Part shown: positions 26,870 to 34,956 of the stretch, piece by piece | Position numbering within the stretch: position 1 is the stretch's first letter | How the letters are laid out: each line of letters starts with the position of its first letter | Assembly (NCBI RefSeq): GCF_030866765.1 | Contig: NZ_CP133017.1 | Location: 4,802,501-4,866,500, forward strand | Length of the DNA stretch: 64,000 nt | Source of the DNA: Paenibacillus silvisoli | GTDB lineage: Bacteria > Bacillota > Bacilli > Paenibacillales > Paenibacillaceae | Direction of reading: 5' to 3' | Program-made: the position numbers and the translations under genes | Notes under the pieces: generated by a model | Seen by the model: the letters and a program-made list of their open reading frames with translations, nothing else | Databases searched by the model: none | What the model was told of the DNA's origin: nothing

Positions 26870-27486
26870 TCCCTTTCCTCCGCTGTCCGTGACTCGTTCT
26901 GGAGACTTAGAGCACTTAAAATAAGTGAACTCATTCCTTCGGTTACAAAATCAGCCGTGAGCTTGGGATCTTGATTAGCTTTCTCAAAAAATTCCCACTG
27001 CCTCGACAACAGTACCGTACTAATTATGAAGGTCATAGTTAGTTCCAGTGAATCAAACTTGAATAATCCCATTCTTTTACCTTCGATAAGGACCTTTTTC
27101 AATTCTATCCACAGCGGTTTAACCAAGTACTGAACAATTTCATCACGAGGGCTTGGCAACGTGATTTCATGCTGCAATATTAAAATGATTTCTGGATCAG
27201 TCGTACGTACAGTAACAATTTCACGAATAATGTGTTTCAATCTCTCGACAGGATCAACCGGAGTATCGCCATTATTGTTTACATTACTGGTTAATGGCAA
27301 AAACACTTGAAACAATGCAATTAATACATTTTCTTTGCGTCTGAAATTATAGGAGTGCATCATGACATGAACGCCTGCCTCCCTGCATATGTCACGAATT
27401 GTGGTATCATAAAATCCTTTTCTAGCGAAAAGCTTCTTAGCAGCAAATAGGATTTTCATACTCACTTCGTCAGTAGCCAGTCCCAT
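26866..27486 (-). CDS. TetR/AcrR family transcriptional regulator
   Basis: About 206 residues with the usual TetR layout. The N-terminal DNA-binding domain has KILFAAKKLFARKGFYDTTI followed by the recognition helix region REAGVHVMMHSYNFRRKENV, an atypical form of the common G-V-x-x-G-T-x-Y-x-Y-F core. A helical ligand and dimerisation domain follows. A 207-residue version from TTG at 27489 is possible, but GAGAGGTGG fits the ATG at 27486. It heads an operon with two unknown genes and is divergent from a ribbon-helix-helix gene; the palindrome at 27559-27573 between them is a candidate operator for one of these proteins. Confidence 0.82.
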   Translation of the reverse strand: MGLATDEVSMKILFAAKKLFARKGFYDTTIRDICREAGVHVMMHSYNFRRKENVLIALFQVFLPLTSNVNNNGDTPVDPVERLKHIIREIVTVRTTDPEIILILQHEITLPSPRDEIVQYLVKPLWIELKKVLIEGKRMGLFKFDSLELTMTFIISTVLLSRQWEFFEKANQDPKLTADFVTEGMSSLILSALSLQNESRTAEERD

Positions 27487-27558
27487 CAAACCACCTCTCT
27501 ACTTAATCCACAACTTTATTAACATGATATCCACAACAAACATTTGTATTCACTTTTG

Positions 27559-27573
27559 AACACATTTTGTGTT
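27559..27573. promoter_or_regulatory. Candidate operator between the tetR-like and RHH genes
   Basis: AACACA-TTT-TGTGTT is a perfect inverted repeat with 6-bp arms in the 140-bp divergent intergenic region, about 53 bp upstream of the RHH start. Its size suits a dimeric regulator. Which protein binds it is not known. Confidence 0.4.
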
Positions 27574-27626
27574 ATGTTTTTGTGTCCTCATTTACTTCTA
27601 TACTAAGTTATAGAGGTGATAAGAAT

Positions 27627-27824
27627 ATGGATGATGATTTTATCATTACACCTAAAGAGGATAAATCGGTTACGATTACTATACGAGTGGATAAGGCACT
27701 TCAAGAGAAATTCGATCACCTATCAAAAATCAGTAATCGTTCAAGAAATGAATTGATTAATTTAGCTCTCGAATATGCAATGAAGAATGCTAAGTTTATA
27801 AAGCAAACAAACGAAAAAAGATGA
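27627..27824 (+). CDS. Ribbon-helix-helix (CopG/Arc-type) DNA-binding protein
   Basis: 65 residues. The beta strand VTITIRVDKALQEKF and helix pair ISNRSRNELINLALEYAMKN form the ribbon-helix-helix fold, as in plasmid copy-control and antitoxin proteins. No toxin-like gene is adjacent: the next gene, 118 bp on and past a terminator, is of another type. GAGGTGAT at 27613-27620 decides the ATG at 27627 over an upstream in-frame ATG at 27567. It probably regulates itself or the divergent TetR operon. Confidence 0.82.
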   Translation: MDDDFIITPKEDKSVTITIRVDKALQEKFDHLSKISNRSRNELINLALEYAMKNAKFIKQTNEKR

Positions 27825-27855
27825 CTCCTTCATATGAATGGGAGTCATCTTTTTT
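27814..27855 (+). terminator. Terminator overlapping the RHH gene end
   Basis: AAAAAAGATGACTCC (27814-27828) and its exact complement (27841-27855) form a 15-bp stem with a 12-nt loop, ending in TTTTTT. The stem begins inside the last codons of the RHH gene. Confidence 0.92.
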
Positions 27856-27942
27856 ATTGCCATTTTGTAATCATAATTGAATACAATTTGTAATAAACGG
27901 ACATACAGTCATGTAAATAAACTAATAGAGGAGCAGATCGCC

Positions 27943-28242
27943 ATGGAGAATACAGTGGCATTAATAACCTCAAAGGGTATCTTTTATCAGAACAGCCTCT
28001 TCACTTGTTCAAGAGCAATTTCAGAACAATGGTTTGATGGAGCAAGCCCGTATCACATGCTAGAGGTTCAAGTACATCACGAAAATGATTTGTTATCCAT
28101 CATCCTGGATTCCAGGGAGCAAATCCCTATAATTTCAATCCCCGTAATCAATAACTACTCTAGACGTGAGTTAGATGATTATTTTACAAAACTTAATGAA
28201 CTTAAACTAGTAAAGAAGCTAATTAAAAATGAAAAGAGTTGA
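27943..28242 (+). CDS. Small protein resembling the C-terminal barrel of TnsB/Mu-type transposases
   Basis: 99 residues. ITSKGIFYQNSLFTCSRAIS, then EQWF and LEVQVHHENDLLSIILD, recalls the Mu-transposase C-terminal beta-barrel of TnsB-type proteins (G-I-x-F-x-G-x-x-Y-x-C ... V-x-Y-D-P-x-x-x-x-x-I-Y), although the YDP triad reads HHE here. No DDE catalytic domain is present. It has its own ribosome site (AGAGGAG, 9 nt before the ATG), so it looks like a stand-alone gene rather than simple debris. Its stop overlaps the start of a TniQ-like gene by 4 bp. With the Tn7-like end at 17.7 kb this points to a Tn7-related origin. The homology is read by eye and is tentative. Confidence 0.55.
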   Translation: MENTVALITSKGIFYQNSLFTCSRAISEQWFDGASPYHMLEVQVHHENDLLSIILDSREQIPIISIPVINNYSRRELDDYFTKLNELKLVKKLIKNEKS

Positions 28243-28934
28243 CCAAATTGAAACTTACCTGGGATCCAACTTGGGTGAATCCCTTTGAATCTCACTGGTC
28301 CATTATTGAAAAAATAAAATATGCTAATGCTATTACATCCCTAGACTTTGTGCGTATGTATGGAACAAGAAATTTCAAAGGAAAGCTAAGAAATCAGCAT
28401 AAAGGGCTATTTCATTTCATTGGTATTGATCATAACCATCTGTCAGAAGCTATCAGTACAGACCTTAGCATGCATACGGGATATTATTTAGATAAAATGA
28501 CAGGCATGTTTTCGTGGGTCAATACGGATCGTTTATTAAGAAATGAATTCACTTTCTGTGAAGATTGTCTTTCTATGGGCTACCATAGCTTGCTACATCA
28601 GTTCATATTTATAAATAAGTGTCCATTCCACCTAAGCGATTTAAAAAGAGCTTGCACAAGCTGCGGCAACTCGCATTCCTGTGACAAACATAACCATACG
28701 AGCAAAGGAGGTTTCCAATGTTCTTGCTCAAATTTTTATGTGACACCAAAGTTCAATTTATGGTTAGATTGGCAAATAGACATAACTTTCAAAGACATTT
28801 TAGTTTCAAACTGGGTGACAATGGACTTAAGCGCTTATAATCGAATTAAGAATTCTTATTTTTACTTACCCGCTTTAAATAATATGGATGAACCACTGCA
28901 GTTTCTTTTGGATTTTGGTAGGGAGGGGAGCTAA
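28239..28934 (+). CDS. Small TniQ/TnsD-like zinc-finger protein, coupled to the TnsB-barrel-like gene
   Basis: 231 residues. The opening WDPTWVNPFESHWSIIEKIK matches that of the protein at 25015 (WxxxWxxPxxxxWSIIExIK). The zinc region has FCEDCLSMGYHSLLHQFIF, INKCPFHLSDL, ACTSCG and a later CSC, the TniQ pattern. Tn7-like elements use TniQ/TnsD to choose the target site together with TnsC, but no TnsC-type ATPase is in the window. The start is TTG at 28239, overlapping the previous stop (TTGA), with TTG at 28248 as an alternative. Nothing is recognised between its stop and 29096. Confidence 0.62.
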   Translation: MTKLKLTWDPTWVNPFESHWSIIEKIKYANAITSLDFVRMYGTRNFKGKLRNQHKGLFHFIGIDHNHLSEAISTDLSMHTGYYLDKMTGMFSWVNTDRLLRNEFTFCEDCLSMGYHSLLHQFIFINKCPFHLSDLKRACTSCGNSHSCDKHNHTSKGGFQCSCSNFYVTPKFNLWLDWQIDITFKDILVSNWVTMDLSAYNRIKNSYFYLPALNNMDEPLQFLLDFGREGS

Positions 28935-29096
28935 TACTACAACAACTAAGCTTCTGACAATTACCATATTTGAACTTAGTCGCATCAGTCCGCCTCCGTC
29001 CAAGCTCCACTTCATGTTCCGTACAATCCTCCAAAAATTTTCCCATCAACCATGATCTTCATTAGCCTCACGAGACAATTACGCGAATTTTTAAAT

Positions 29097-29279
29097 CTAA
29101 AAGTCTGCCTGGTATCCTGCCCCATATTCCCCGACATGCGGGCAAATCGGCATATCATAAGTCGCAGCAAGGCCTGCGACCTGCAGCCATTCCGTGATGC
29201 CGGCGGCACGTAGGGGTTCATATAAAAGACTCGTGGGTGGCATATCAACAATTGGCCACCGCTTGATGCTGTTATCATT
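29097..29279 (-). pseudogene. C-terminal remnant of an enolase-superfamily (mandelate racemase-like) gene
   Basis: A 60-codon open stretch without a start codon. It reads LRAAGITEWLQVAGLAATYD followed by MPICPHVGEYGAGYQADF and a stop. In mandelate racemase/muconate cycloisomerase proteins the equivalent G-G-I-T-E-W-L-K-x-A-x-L-A-x-x-x-x-x-P-x-x-P-H carries the late catalytic and metal-proximal region, near residue 300 of about 380. The whole barrel upstream is missing. It sits 12 bp past the dioxygenase gene, in the same direction, so a longer catabolic cluster was probably deleted here. Confidence 0.65.
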
Positions 29280-29290
29280 TTAGGGACTAC

Positions 29291-29959
29291 TTAAACCGCG
29301 AAAGGCGACTTCACCCACGTATACTCGGGATCCAATAGGTTGCCGTCTTTATAGGTGGAAATGAGCGCCCAACGGTCTTGGCCCGAAGTATTCGGGTACG
29401 AGGCGTGGTAGAGCAAATCGTGGAAAACGATGGCATCGCCCGCCTCCGCCTTCAAGGCGACCACAGCCGTTTCGTCGATGTCAGCCGGATTCAATCGGTT
29501 AGCAAAACCTTTGTCATCCGTCACTTCTCTGTTGTGGTTTATACTTCCAAATTTGTGCGAACCTGGCACAACCTGCAGGCAGCCGTTCTCAGGAGTGGCA
29601 TCGTCGAGCGCGATCCATACCGAGAACTTATGGCTGCCATACCAGTAAGGATAGTCCTGGTGCCACGGCGATCCAAAATCAGTGCCCACGGTCTTGAATA
29701 CCAGTTTATCGCTCATGAAGATAACCCTTTCACCGATAATCGCTTTGAGAACGGGCACAAGTCCAGGCGCGGCCGCTGCTTGCTTGAACAGCTCGCTTTT
29801 GGCCGCGAGCGTCAGAAAGACGCCGGACGAGTCCACTCCATGTTCGGCAATAATTGCTTTGCCTTCCTCTTTCAGCTTGCGCACTTCTTCCTTCGCAAAC
29901 AAACCTTTTAAGAAAACGAAGCCGTTTTGCTTGAACTCATCCTTGTATAATACTTCCAC
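29291..29959 (-). CDS. Phytanoyl-CoA dioxygenase (PhyH) family protein
   Basis: Fe(II)/2-oxoglutarate-dependent oxygenase, 222 residues. The double-stranded beta-helix iron ligands are visible: His and Asp in SPWHQDYPYW and the distal His in IVFHDLLYHASYPNTS, with the 2-oxoglutarate Arg in SGQDRWALIST. The N-terminal FKQNGFVFLKGLFAKEEVRK is the usual family start. It would hydroxylate a small organic substrate in the cytosol. It lies 2 bp after an AraC-type regulator gene, suggesting one transcript and one pathway, while the racemase-like gene that may have followed is broken. Confidence 0.9.
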   Translation of the reverse strand: MEVLYKDEFKQNGFVFLKGLFAKEEVRKLKEEGKAIIAEHGVDSSGVFLTLAAKSELFKQAAAAPGLVPVLKAIIGERVIFMSDKLVFKTVGTDFGSPWHQDYPYWYGSHKFSVWIALDDATPENGCLQVVPGSHKFGSINHNREVTDDKGFANRLNPADIDETAVVALKAEAGDAIVFHDLLYHASYPNTSGQDRWALISTYKDGNLLDPEYTWVKSPFAV

Positions 29960-29961
29960 AA

Positions 29962-30789
29962 CTACTCCTCCTTCATTTCATTTAACCGAACATCAGCCCG
30001 CCAGTAGCTGGAGCGGATTTCGGTGGGAGTCCGCCGGGTATGCCGCTTGATCTGCCGAGAAAAGTGATAGCTCGACTTGAACCCGCAACGCTCGGAAACT
30101 TCCCCGACCGACAGCCCGGTGGTGCGGAGCAAATTGATTCCGCGGCTGACCCGATATCGCCACAAATAGGCGATCGGCGCCATCCGTTCATGCAGACGGA
30201 ACAAACGTACCAACTGGCTTTGCGAAATGCGGACCTCGTCTGCCAAATCCTGCAACGTCAAACTTTCCGCGTAGTTCTCAGCAATGAACGTCTTCGCCGC
30301 ATGAATAATCAGATTCGCAAATGCAGCAGCCGAATTAACGCTTTCCGCCGCGTACAGCTGGAGGGCTGCACGGGCTAACGATTTGACCACTTCCAGGTGC
30401 TCAGGGACAGCCTCCTTCTGTTGAACGACTGACAGATCGACAAGCCGATTCATTTGTTCAGAGATCGGCATCAGGCGAGGCAGGCACTCCAACTCTTGAA
30501 GGAGTGCAGGTTCCAATCCGGATATCGGGTCGACGGTAATCCAGCTGTGAGAGCTACTCTCCGATTTATCGAAGTCGAAATATACCTCGCGATCAGGTGT
30601 AAGAAGCGTCATCTGTCCCGGAACCATCTCATACTCAACTCCGTCGACCTCAACGACGACTGTTCCCGTATGGAGCAGGAACAGCTGAATCTCCCGGTAC
30701 AGTCGCGGGCCGTAAGTTCCTCCCGGCGGATACACGACAGTACCGGCGATGCATGATTCGATTTTCATCGAGTCGATCAGGTGTTGCAA
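29962..30789 (-). CDS. AraC family transcriptional regulator
   Basis: About 276 residues. An N-terminal cupin-like sensor (YREIQLFLLHTGTVVVEVDG) precedes two helix-turn-helix units at the C-terminus (LTLQDLADEVRISQSQLVRL, and GLSVGEVSERCGFKSSYHFS). The frame is open to 30912, but AGGAGG at 30799-30804 stands 9 nt before a TTG at 30789, which I take as the start; an ATG at 30768 is the alternative and has no ribosome site. It is directly upstream of the PhyH-type gene and probably controls it in response to a substrate bound in the cupin domain. Confidence 0.85.
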   Translation of the reverse strand: MQHLIDSMKIESCIAGTVVYPPGGTYGPRLYREIQLFLLHTGTVVVEVDGVEYEMVPGQMTLLTPDREVYFDFDKSESSSHSWITVDPISGLEPALLQELECLPRLMPISEQMNRLVDLSVVQQKEAVPEHLEVVKSLARAALQLYAAESVNSAAAFANLIIHAAKTFIAENYAESLTLQDLADEVRISQSQLVRLFRLHERMAPIAYLWRYRVSRGINLLRTTGLSVGEVSERCGFKSSYHFSRQIKRHTRRTPTEIRSSYWRADVRLNEMKEE

Positions 30790-30917
30790 CGAATTCGACC
30801 TCCTCTGTTTGAATGTCGCAAAGCCCTCTCTAACTCTCATCCTAACGCATCCGCTCGAAAGTAGAAATGTTTCGTGCAATCCACTTTGTGTCTGTGCCGC
30901 GCATCCTACCATCCGCG

Positions 30918-31235
30918 AGCCTCGACTTGTTTAACGGGGAAATCATCGCCTACACAGTGGAGTCCCGCCCTGTTTACTCACTTGTTTCGAAGATGCTGAA
31001 TCTCGCATTCGAAAGATTGGATGAGAAGAACATGCTATTGATTCATTCCAATCAGTCATAGAATGCTTCTTCGGTACCTTAAGTCCGAGATCTTATACAC
31101 GCAAGAGTTTGAGAGTATTGAACAGTTTAAGGCGGAACTTGACCAATATATCACTACAATCATAAGAGGATAAAAGCAAAACTAAAGAGAATGAGCCCGG
31201 TACAATACCGGACTCATTCCCTAGAAGCTGCCTAA
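30918..31235 (+). pseudogene. Degenerate IS3-family transposase fragment
   Basis: Translated pieces in changing frames match the end of an IS3/IS150-type transposase: SLDLFNGEIIAYTVESRPVY and LLIHSNQS (the second catalytic Asp region, with Asn for Asp), then SEILYTQEFESIEQFKAELD, and finally KRIKAKLKRMSPVQYRTHSL before a TAA at 31233. The catalytic core is broken by stops, frameshifts and an internal deletion. It is from a different subgroup than the intact element at 19684. It lies between the dioxygenase cluster and the polysaccharide locus. Confidence 0.8.
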
Positions 31236-31265
31236 TAATATAGTGGTTTCGCTAATAATTCACTC

Positions 31266-34200
31266 TTAAATGATCTCAACATAATCCAAGTTACAGCAAG
31301 CCTTCGTGCCATTTGCCGTTTTATCGGCGCTGTCGATTTGCAGCTTGACACTGCCACTAATCGGCAAGCTAATAACCATTGTGCTGTACGTGGACCAGCT
31401 TCCGGTTGAAGGAAACGTTACGGTTTGCACCTTCGAACCATTGATGTATAAGCCTGCCTGGTTGGAGGTTGTGTTACCGTTCGAGAAACGGATGGAAAGC
31501 GTATTACCCGAAACGACCGAAGCAAAACTCACATAATCTCCGCTATTGTCAAAGTATCCAATGTTTTTTCCATTAGAGGCACCCGTAAGATTCTCTACCG
31601 TTACCCCATTAAGCGTTGCATTCTCAGCTTCATATCTCGTGGACGATATGTTCGTGAAAGTGAACGAATCCAGATTGCCATATCCACTACCGCTGCCCTT
31701 AGCCACGATATACAAATCATGAATGCCACTTGCTCCAGCTACGCTAACCGACTGGCTTGTATATGTCGTCCAACTGCCTGAACTATTCACAGTCATGGTT
31801 CCAATAACGGTTCCTGACGGGCTATCCAGACGCAACTCCAGCTGCTGACCCGCATTGGAAGAAGGTACGGCGATGTTTGCTGTGAATTGAGTCATCCCCG
31901 ATCCAAAGTCGACATTCTTGTAAGCCAGCCAGTCTCCCCCGTCAATCCAGCCGACGTAAGTACCGGTACCGCCGCTTGCCGTCTGCACACCTTGTGAGGA
32001 CGTGGAACTTTCGGCCTCGATCAATGATGATGCCGGTACGACATGATACAAGTTAAACTCGGACATCGCCCAGTAGTTCGTTGTACTGCTTCCGGTTTGC
32101 ACGATTTTAATGTATCTGGCTGTTTGCGGGCTGAAGTTGACCTCGATCGTACCTGATGAGCCGGCTCCGCTTGCAATGGAACTGCCCCAATTTGTACCGT
32201 CGTTTGAAACATAAATCGAATAGGCAATCGGAAAGTCATTATTAAAAATATTCATTTTGAACTTGTTGAAGGTTTGACTTGCTCCCATATCAACCTGATA
32301 CCACATACCGTTTGTTTGCAGCGCCCCAGTTGACCAATACGAGCCTAAACTTCCATCAAGAGCAAGGCCTGCCGGCGTATTCGAAAAGCTGTGCGATGCG
32401 GAAGCTATCCAGCCGGTCCGATCCAATTGACCTGACGCCAACGGTGCTGCGGTCACCAGAGATACATCGTCTATGAAGGCCGCATTGGCTGTGCCCGAAT
32501 CCTTGTACAGCTTAATCGTTGCACTTGTACTGCTAGGGCCAGTTGTAAACGTGATTACCGGATGTGACATCGGCCATGCAGTACTAGTTACCGTTTGAGG
32601 CGGAACCGCTGCACCGCCAAAGTTATCAACCGCCAAGCTCACCGAACTGCCTGATACAGCCTGATCCATACGCATGTAGGCAGCTGCCTGGTATCTTGTA
32701 TTCGGCTGGAGTCCTGTAATCGTCTGCTGAATATAATCGCCAGAATTCAATTTAATCGAGTAGAACCCTGTTTCTACATAATGGCTCCAGCTAGGGCTGG
32801 AATGGAATACTTCGGCAGTGTTGCTGCCGCCTGTGGTCCAACCATTAAATGCATCGTAATTTAAGGAACCGCCCCATAATGCAGACTCGAATCCGGAATT
32901 ATAAACTAGATTCTTCATCGGCCAGCTTGAAGGCGTAAAAGTCGGCTCTGCCGGAGGATTCGCCAGATTGCTGCCTGCGGTCCAATCACTGCCGTTATAC
33001 TCAAGCGCGCCGGCATCGGGAGCCGTCCCGACATATCCGTCCGTTATACCCGGCAAGACGATTCCGTAATCTTTGGCTGGTGACGAAGAGCTAAGATGAA
33101 AGTCGGATGCTGCTGCATTAATGAACCCGGGGCTGCCATTGCTCTCGATATTATTGTTTTTGGTTGCGTCATTCGAGACAACGAAAGTTTGCGCTGACGT
33201 GATGTTGTTCACGCCTTGTGACATATAAGCATGGTGCGGGACGCTTCCTCCCCAGGACTGAATGAACATTTTTCCAGAGTTATACCCCGTATTATTCAGC
33301 ACGGAAACGAAATCGTTAGGATCATTAGACAAAATAGCCCCATTAGGCACGTTATAAATCACATTCCTAAACAGTGCCGCGTTGGAAGTCCCGTTATCCA
33401 GGTATAAGCCATACGTGGTTCCTGTGGAATTATTGATAATGTTATGATGAAACTCCGTGTTGCCTAGATCGTTATTATAGGGATGAACGAATCCACCGTC
33501 GCTGTTGGAAACTTTATTATCGTCATAAAAATGATTGTATTCGAAAATACTGCCGTACCCGGTATACGCTACGGCTCCTGCGGCACTATCATGTATAGAA
33601 TTGTAGCTGATCAAGTGGCCTTTCCCGCTGACAACCATTCCCGCATTGTTTAAGCTCTCATAGATATCATTATTAAAGATTTTGCTGCCTTCTCCGCCCA
33701 CTGTCACGAGCATGGAATCCGAGGTATGAATGGCGCTGTTTTTTAAAGTGTTGAATTTGCCATAATGATTTTTAACCGCGCCTAACATAACAGCCGTGTT
33801 AAAGTTCTCGCTGGCATCATAGAAAGGATAGTCTAGCGGCGGATTGGTATCGAACTTCAGCCGATTTATATTACCATACGTTGACATGATCCGGTCAATC
33901 GTGATGTGCTGCGCATCAAGTGCGTTGACGGCGCAAGCTGTGAAGTTAATTCCCTGAATGTTAATATACTGATTCGTTCCAAGATCAAAACCGTCTTTTC
34001 TAGCTTTAACCTCAACAGTATGATTCGCAGGAGAATCTCCGTTTGGTGTCCACAGATAAAGCGTGTCAGTTGCTTTGTCGAGACTCCATTCTTTGGCGAT
34101 ATCAAGGCCTACTCTAGCACCGGCCAGATAAAACTTGCTTCCCGTATTCGCGCCCCAAGATGAGAGAGGTCGATAGCCCGGCAGCATCCACGAATACTCG

Positions 34201-34880
34201 TACCCCGTTGCTGGCAACCCCATGGTGTCATAGCTTATTTTATGCGTTGCTGCATCATAGCCTGTAATTTTCCACCCGAGCACATCCCAGCCATCGTACG
34301 TATCTCCTTTTATTACGCCACCAGTCCAATCATTCGAAGAACCAGGTATCGTATTCGAAGTGATATAGCCGTAACCGATTGTGCCGTAGGACGCCCAGGA
34401 CCCGGCATTTGGCCATCTGGCCAAATCCATTTCCGCGCCATCGACGAACACTTGCAAATCATAGACGCCTAACGGAGAAGTAACGCCTGCCTTTTTATAG
34501 ATATTTCCGCTATCGAGCACCCATCCGCTTGTCCCAACCTCGTCCGCACCGCTAATCGTAACCGATTCATTATTATAGTTCGTATAGGTAATCGGATTCC
34601 CAGGAGTACCGGAATAGGCAGGCGTCACGGACTCCCTGTATGTTCCGCCTCTAATTAGTACCGTATCGCCCGCTTGTGCCATATTCGCGGCTTGTTGAAT
34701 CGTCTTGTACGGGGTCTGCAATGTCGTTCCGTCGTTGGTGTCCAATCCATTAGCAGCATCAACATAATAAATTGTCGCCGTGGCAGAAGCACTTGAAACA
34801 TTCTGAATACAGATATACGAGGATAATATCACTAGACATATTAATACAGAGCATGCTTTCTTGGCAAAATACGTTTTCAT
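31266..34880 (-). CDS. Secreted right-handed beta-helix protein with several carbohydrate-binding modules
   Basis: About 1,204 residues. A Sec signal peptide (MKTYFAKKACSVLICLVILS) is followed by a right-handed parallel beta-helix (about 40-640) opening with YYVDAANGLDTNDGTTLQTP, as in pectate-lyase-like and GH-type helices. Then come a CBM4/22-like jelly roll (about 670-810, NLVYNSGFESALWGG), an F5/8 type C (CBM32-like) domain (about 815-950, LDGSLGSYWSTG) and two CBM6/35-like domains (IEAESSTSSQG and YEAENATLNG). It probably acts outside the cell on a plant polysaccharide, though lyase or hydrolase activity cannot be read. An in-frame ATG at 34904 lies upstream of the signal peptide. It is the last gene of the operon. 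Confidence 0.85.
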   Translation of the reverse strand: MKTYFAKKACSVLICLVILSSYICIQNVSSASATATIYYVDAANGLDTNDGTTLQTPYKTIQQAANMAQAGDTVLIRGGTYRESVTPAYSGTPGNPITYTNYNNESVTISGADEVGTSGWVLDSGNIYKKAGVTSPLGVYDLQVFVDGAEMDLARWPNAGSWASYGTIGYGYITSNTIPGSSNDWTGGVIKGDTYDGWDVLGWKITGYDAATHKISYDTMGLPATGYEYSWMLPGYRPLSSWGANTGSKFYLAGARVGLDIAKEWSLDKATDTLYLWTPNGDSPANHTVEVKARKDGFDLGTNQYINIQGINFTACAVNALDAQHITIDRIMSTYGNINRLKFDTNPPLDYPFYDASENFNTAVMLGAVKNHYGKFNTLKNSAIHTSDSMLVTVGGEGSKIFNNDIYESLNNAGMVVSGKGHLISYNSIHDSAAGAVAYTGYGSIFEYNHFYDDNKVSNSDGGFVHPYNNDLGNTEFHHNIINNSTGTTYGLYLDNGTSNAALFRNVIYNVPNGAILSNDPNDFVSVLNNTGYNSGKMFIQSWGGSVPHHAYMSQGVNNITSAQTFVVSNDATKNNNIESNGSPGFINAAASDFHLSSSSPAKDYGIVLPGITDGYVGTAPDAGALEYNGSDWTAGSNLANPPAEPTFTPSSWPMKNLVYNSGFESALWGGSLNYDAFNGWTTGGSNTAEVFHSSPSWSHYVETGFYSIKLNSGDYIQQTITGLQPNTRYQAAAYMRMDQAVSGSSVSLAVDNFGGAAVPPQTVTSTAWPMSHPVITFTTGPSSTSATIKLYKDSGTANAAFIDDVSLVTAAPLASGQLDRTGWIASASHSFSNTPAGLALDGSLGSYWSTGALQTNGMWYQVDMGASQTFNKFKMNIFNNDFPIAYSIYVSNDGTNWGSSIASGAGSSGTIEVNFSPQTARYIKIVQTGSSTTNYWAMSEFNLYHVVPASSLIEAESSTSSQGVQTASGGTGTYVGWIDGGDWLAYKNVDFGSGMTQFTANIAVPSSNAGQQLELRLDSPSGTVIGTMTVNSSGSWTTYTSQSVSVAGASGIHDLYIVAKGSGSGYGNLDSFTFTNISSTRYEAENATLNGVTVENLTGASNGKNIGYFDNSGDYVSFASVVSGNTLSIRFSNGNTTSNQAGLYINGSKVQTVTFPSTGSWSTYSTMVISLPISGSVKLQIDSADKTANGTKACCNLDYVEII

Positions 34881-34956
34881 TATGATCTCGCAACCCCATT
34901 CCATATTGTGTTGGTAGGACGGATCTTACTGAATCGTGCAAGTTGCATAAATATTA

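Noticed and set aside
17656-28934. CRISPR-associated transposon
   Set aside because: No Cas gene, repeat-spacer array or TnsC-type ATPase is visible; the TniQ-like proteins alone do not make a CAST.
29012-29278. 88-codon minus-strand frame beginning with ATG
   Set aside because: The neighbouring frame of the same strand encodes the recognisable enolase-superfamily tail; this one is its shadow.
30790-30912. N-terminal extension of the AraC-type regulator
   Set aside because: The extra 41 residues are not cupin-like and an AGGAGG site points to TTG 30789.
26460-31250. Right end of the Tn7-like element
   Set aside because: I scanned for inverted copies of the repeat (CGGGATTTTCTTGTCG) and for TAACT next to a terminal ACA and found none. 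The end is lost or outside the window.
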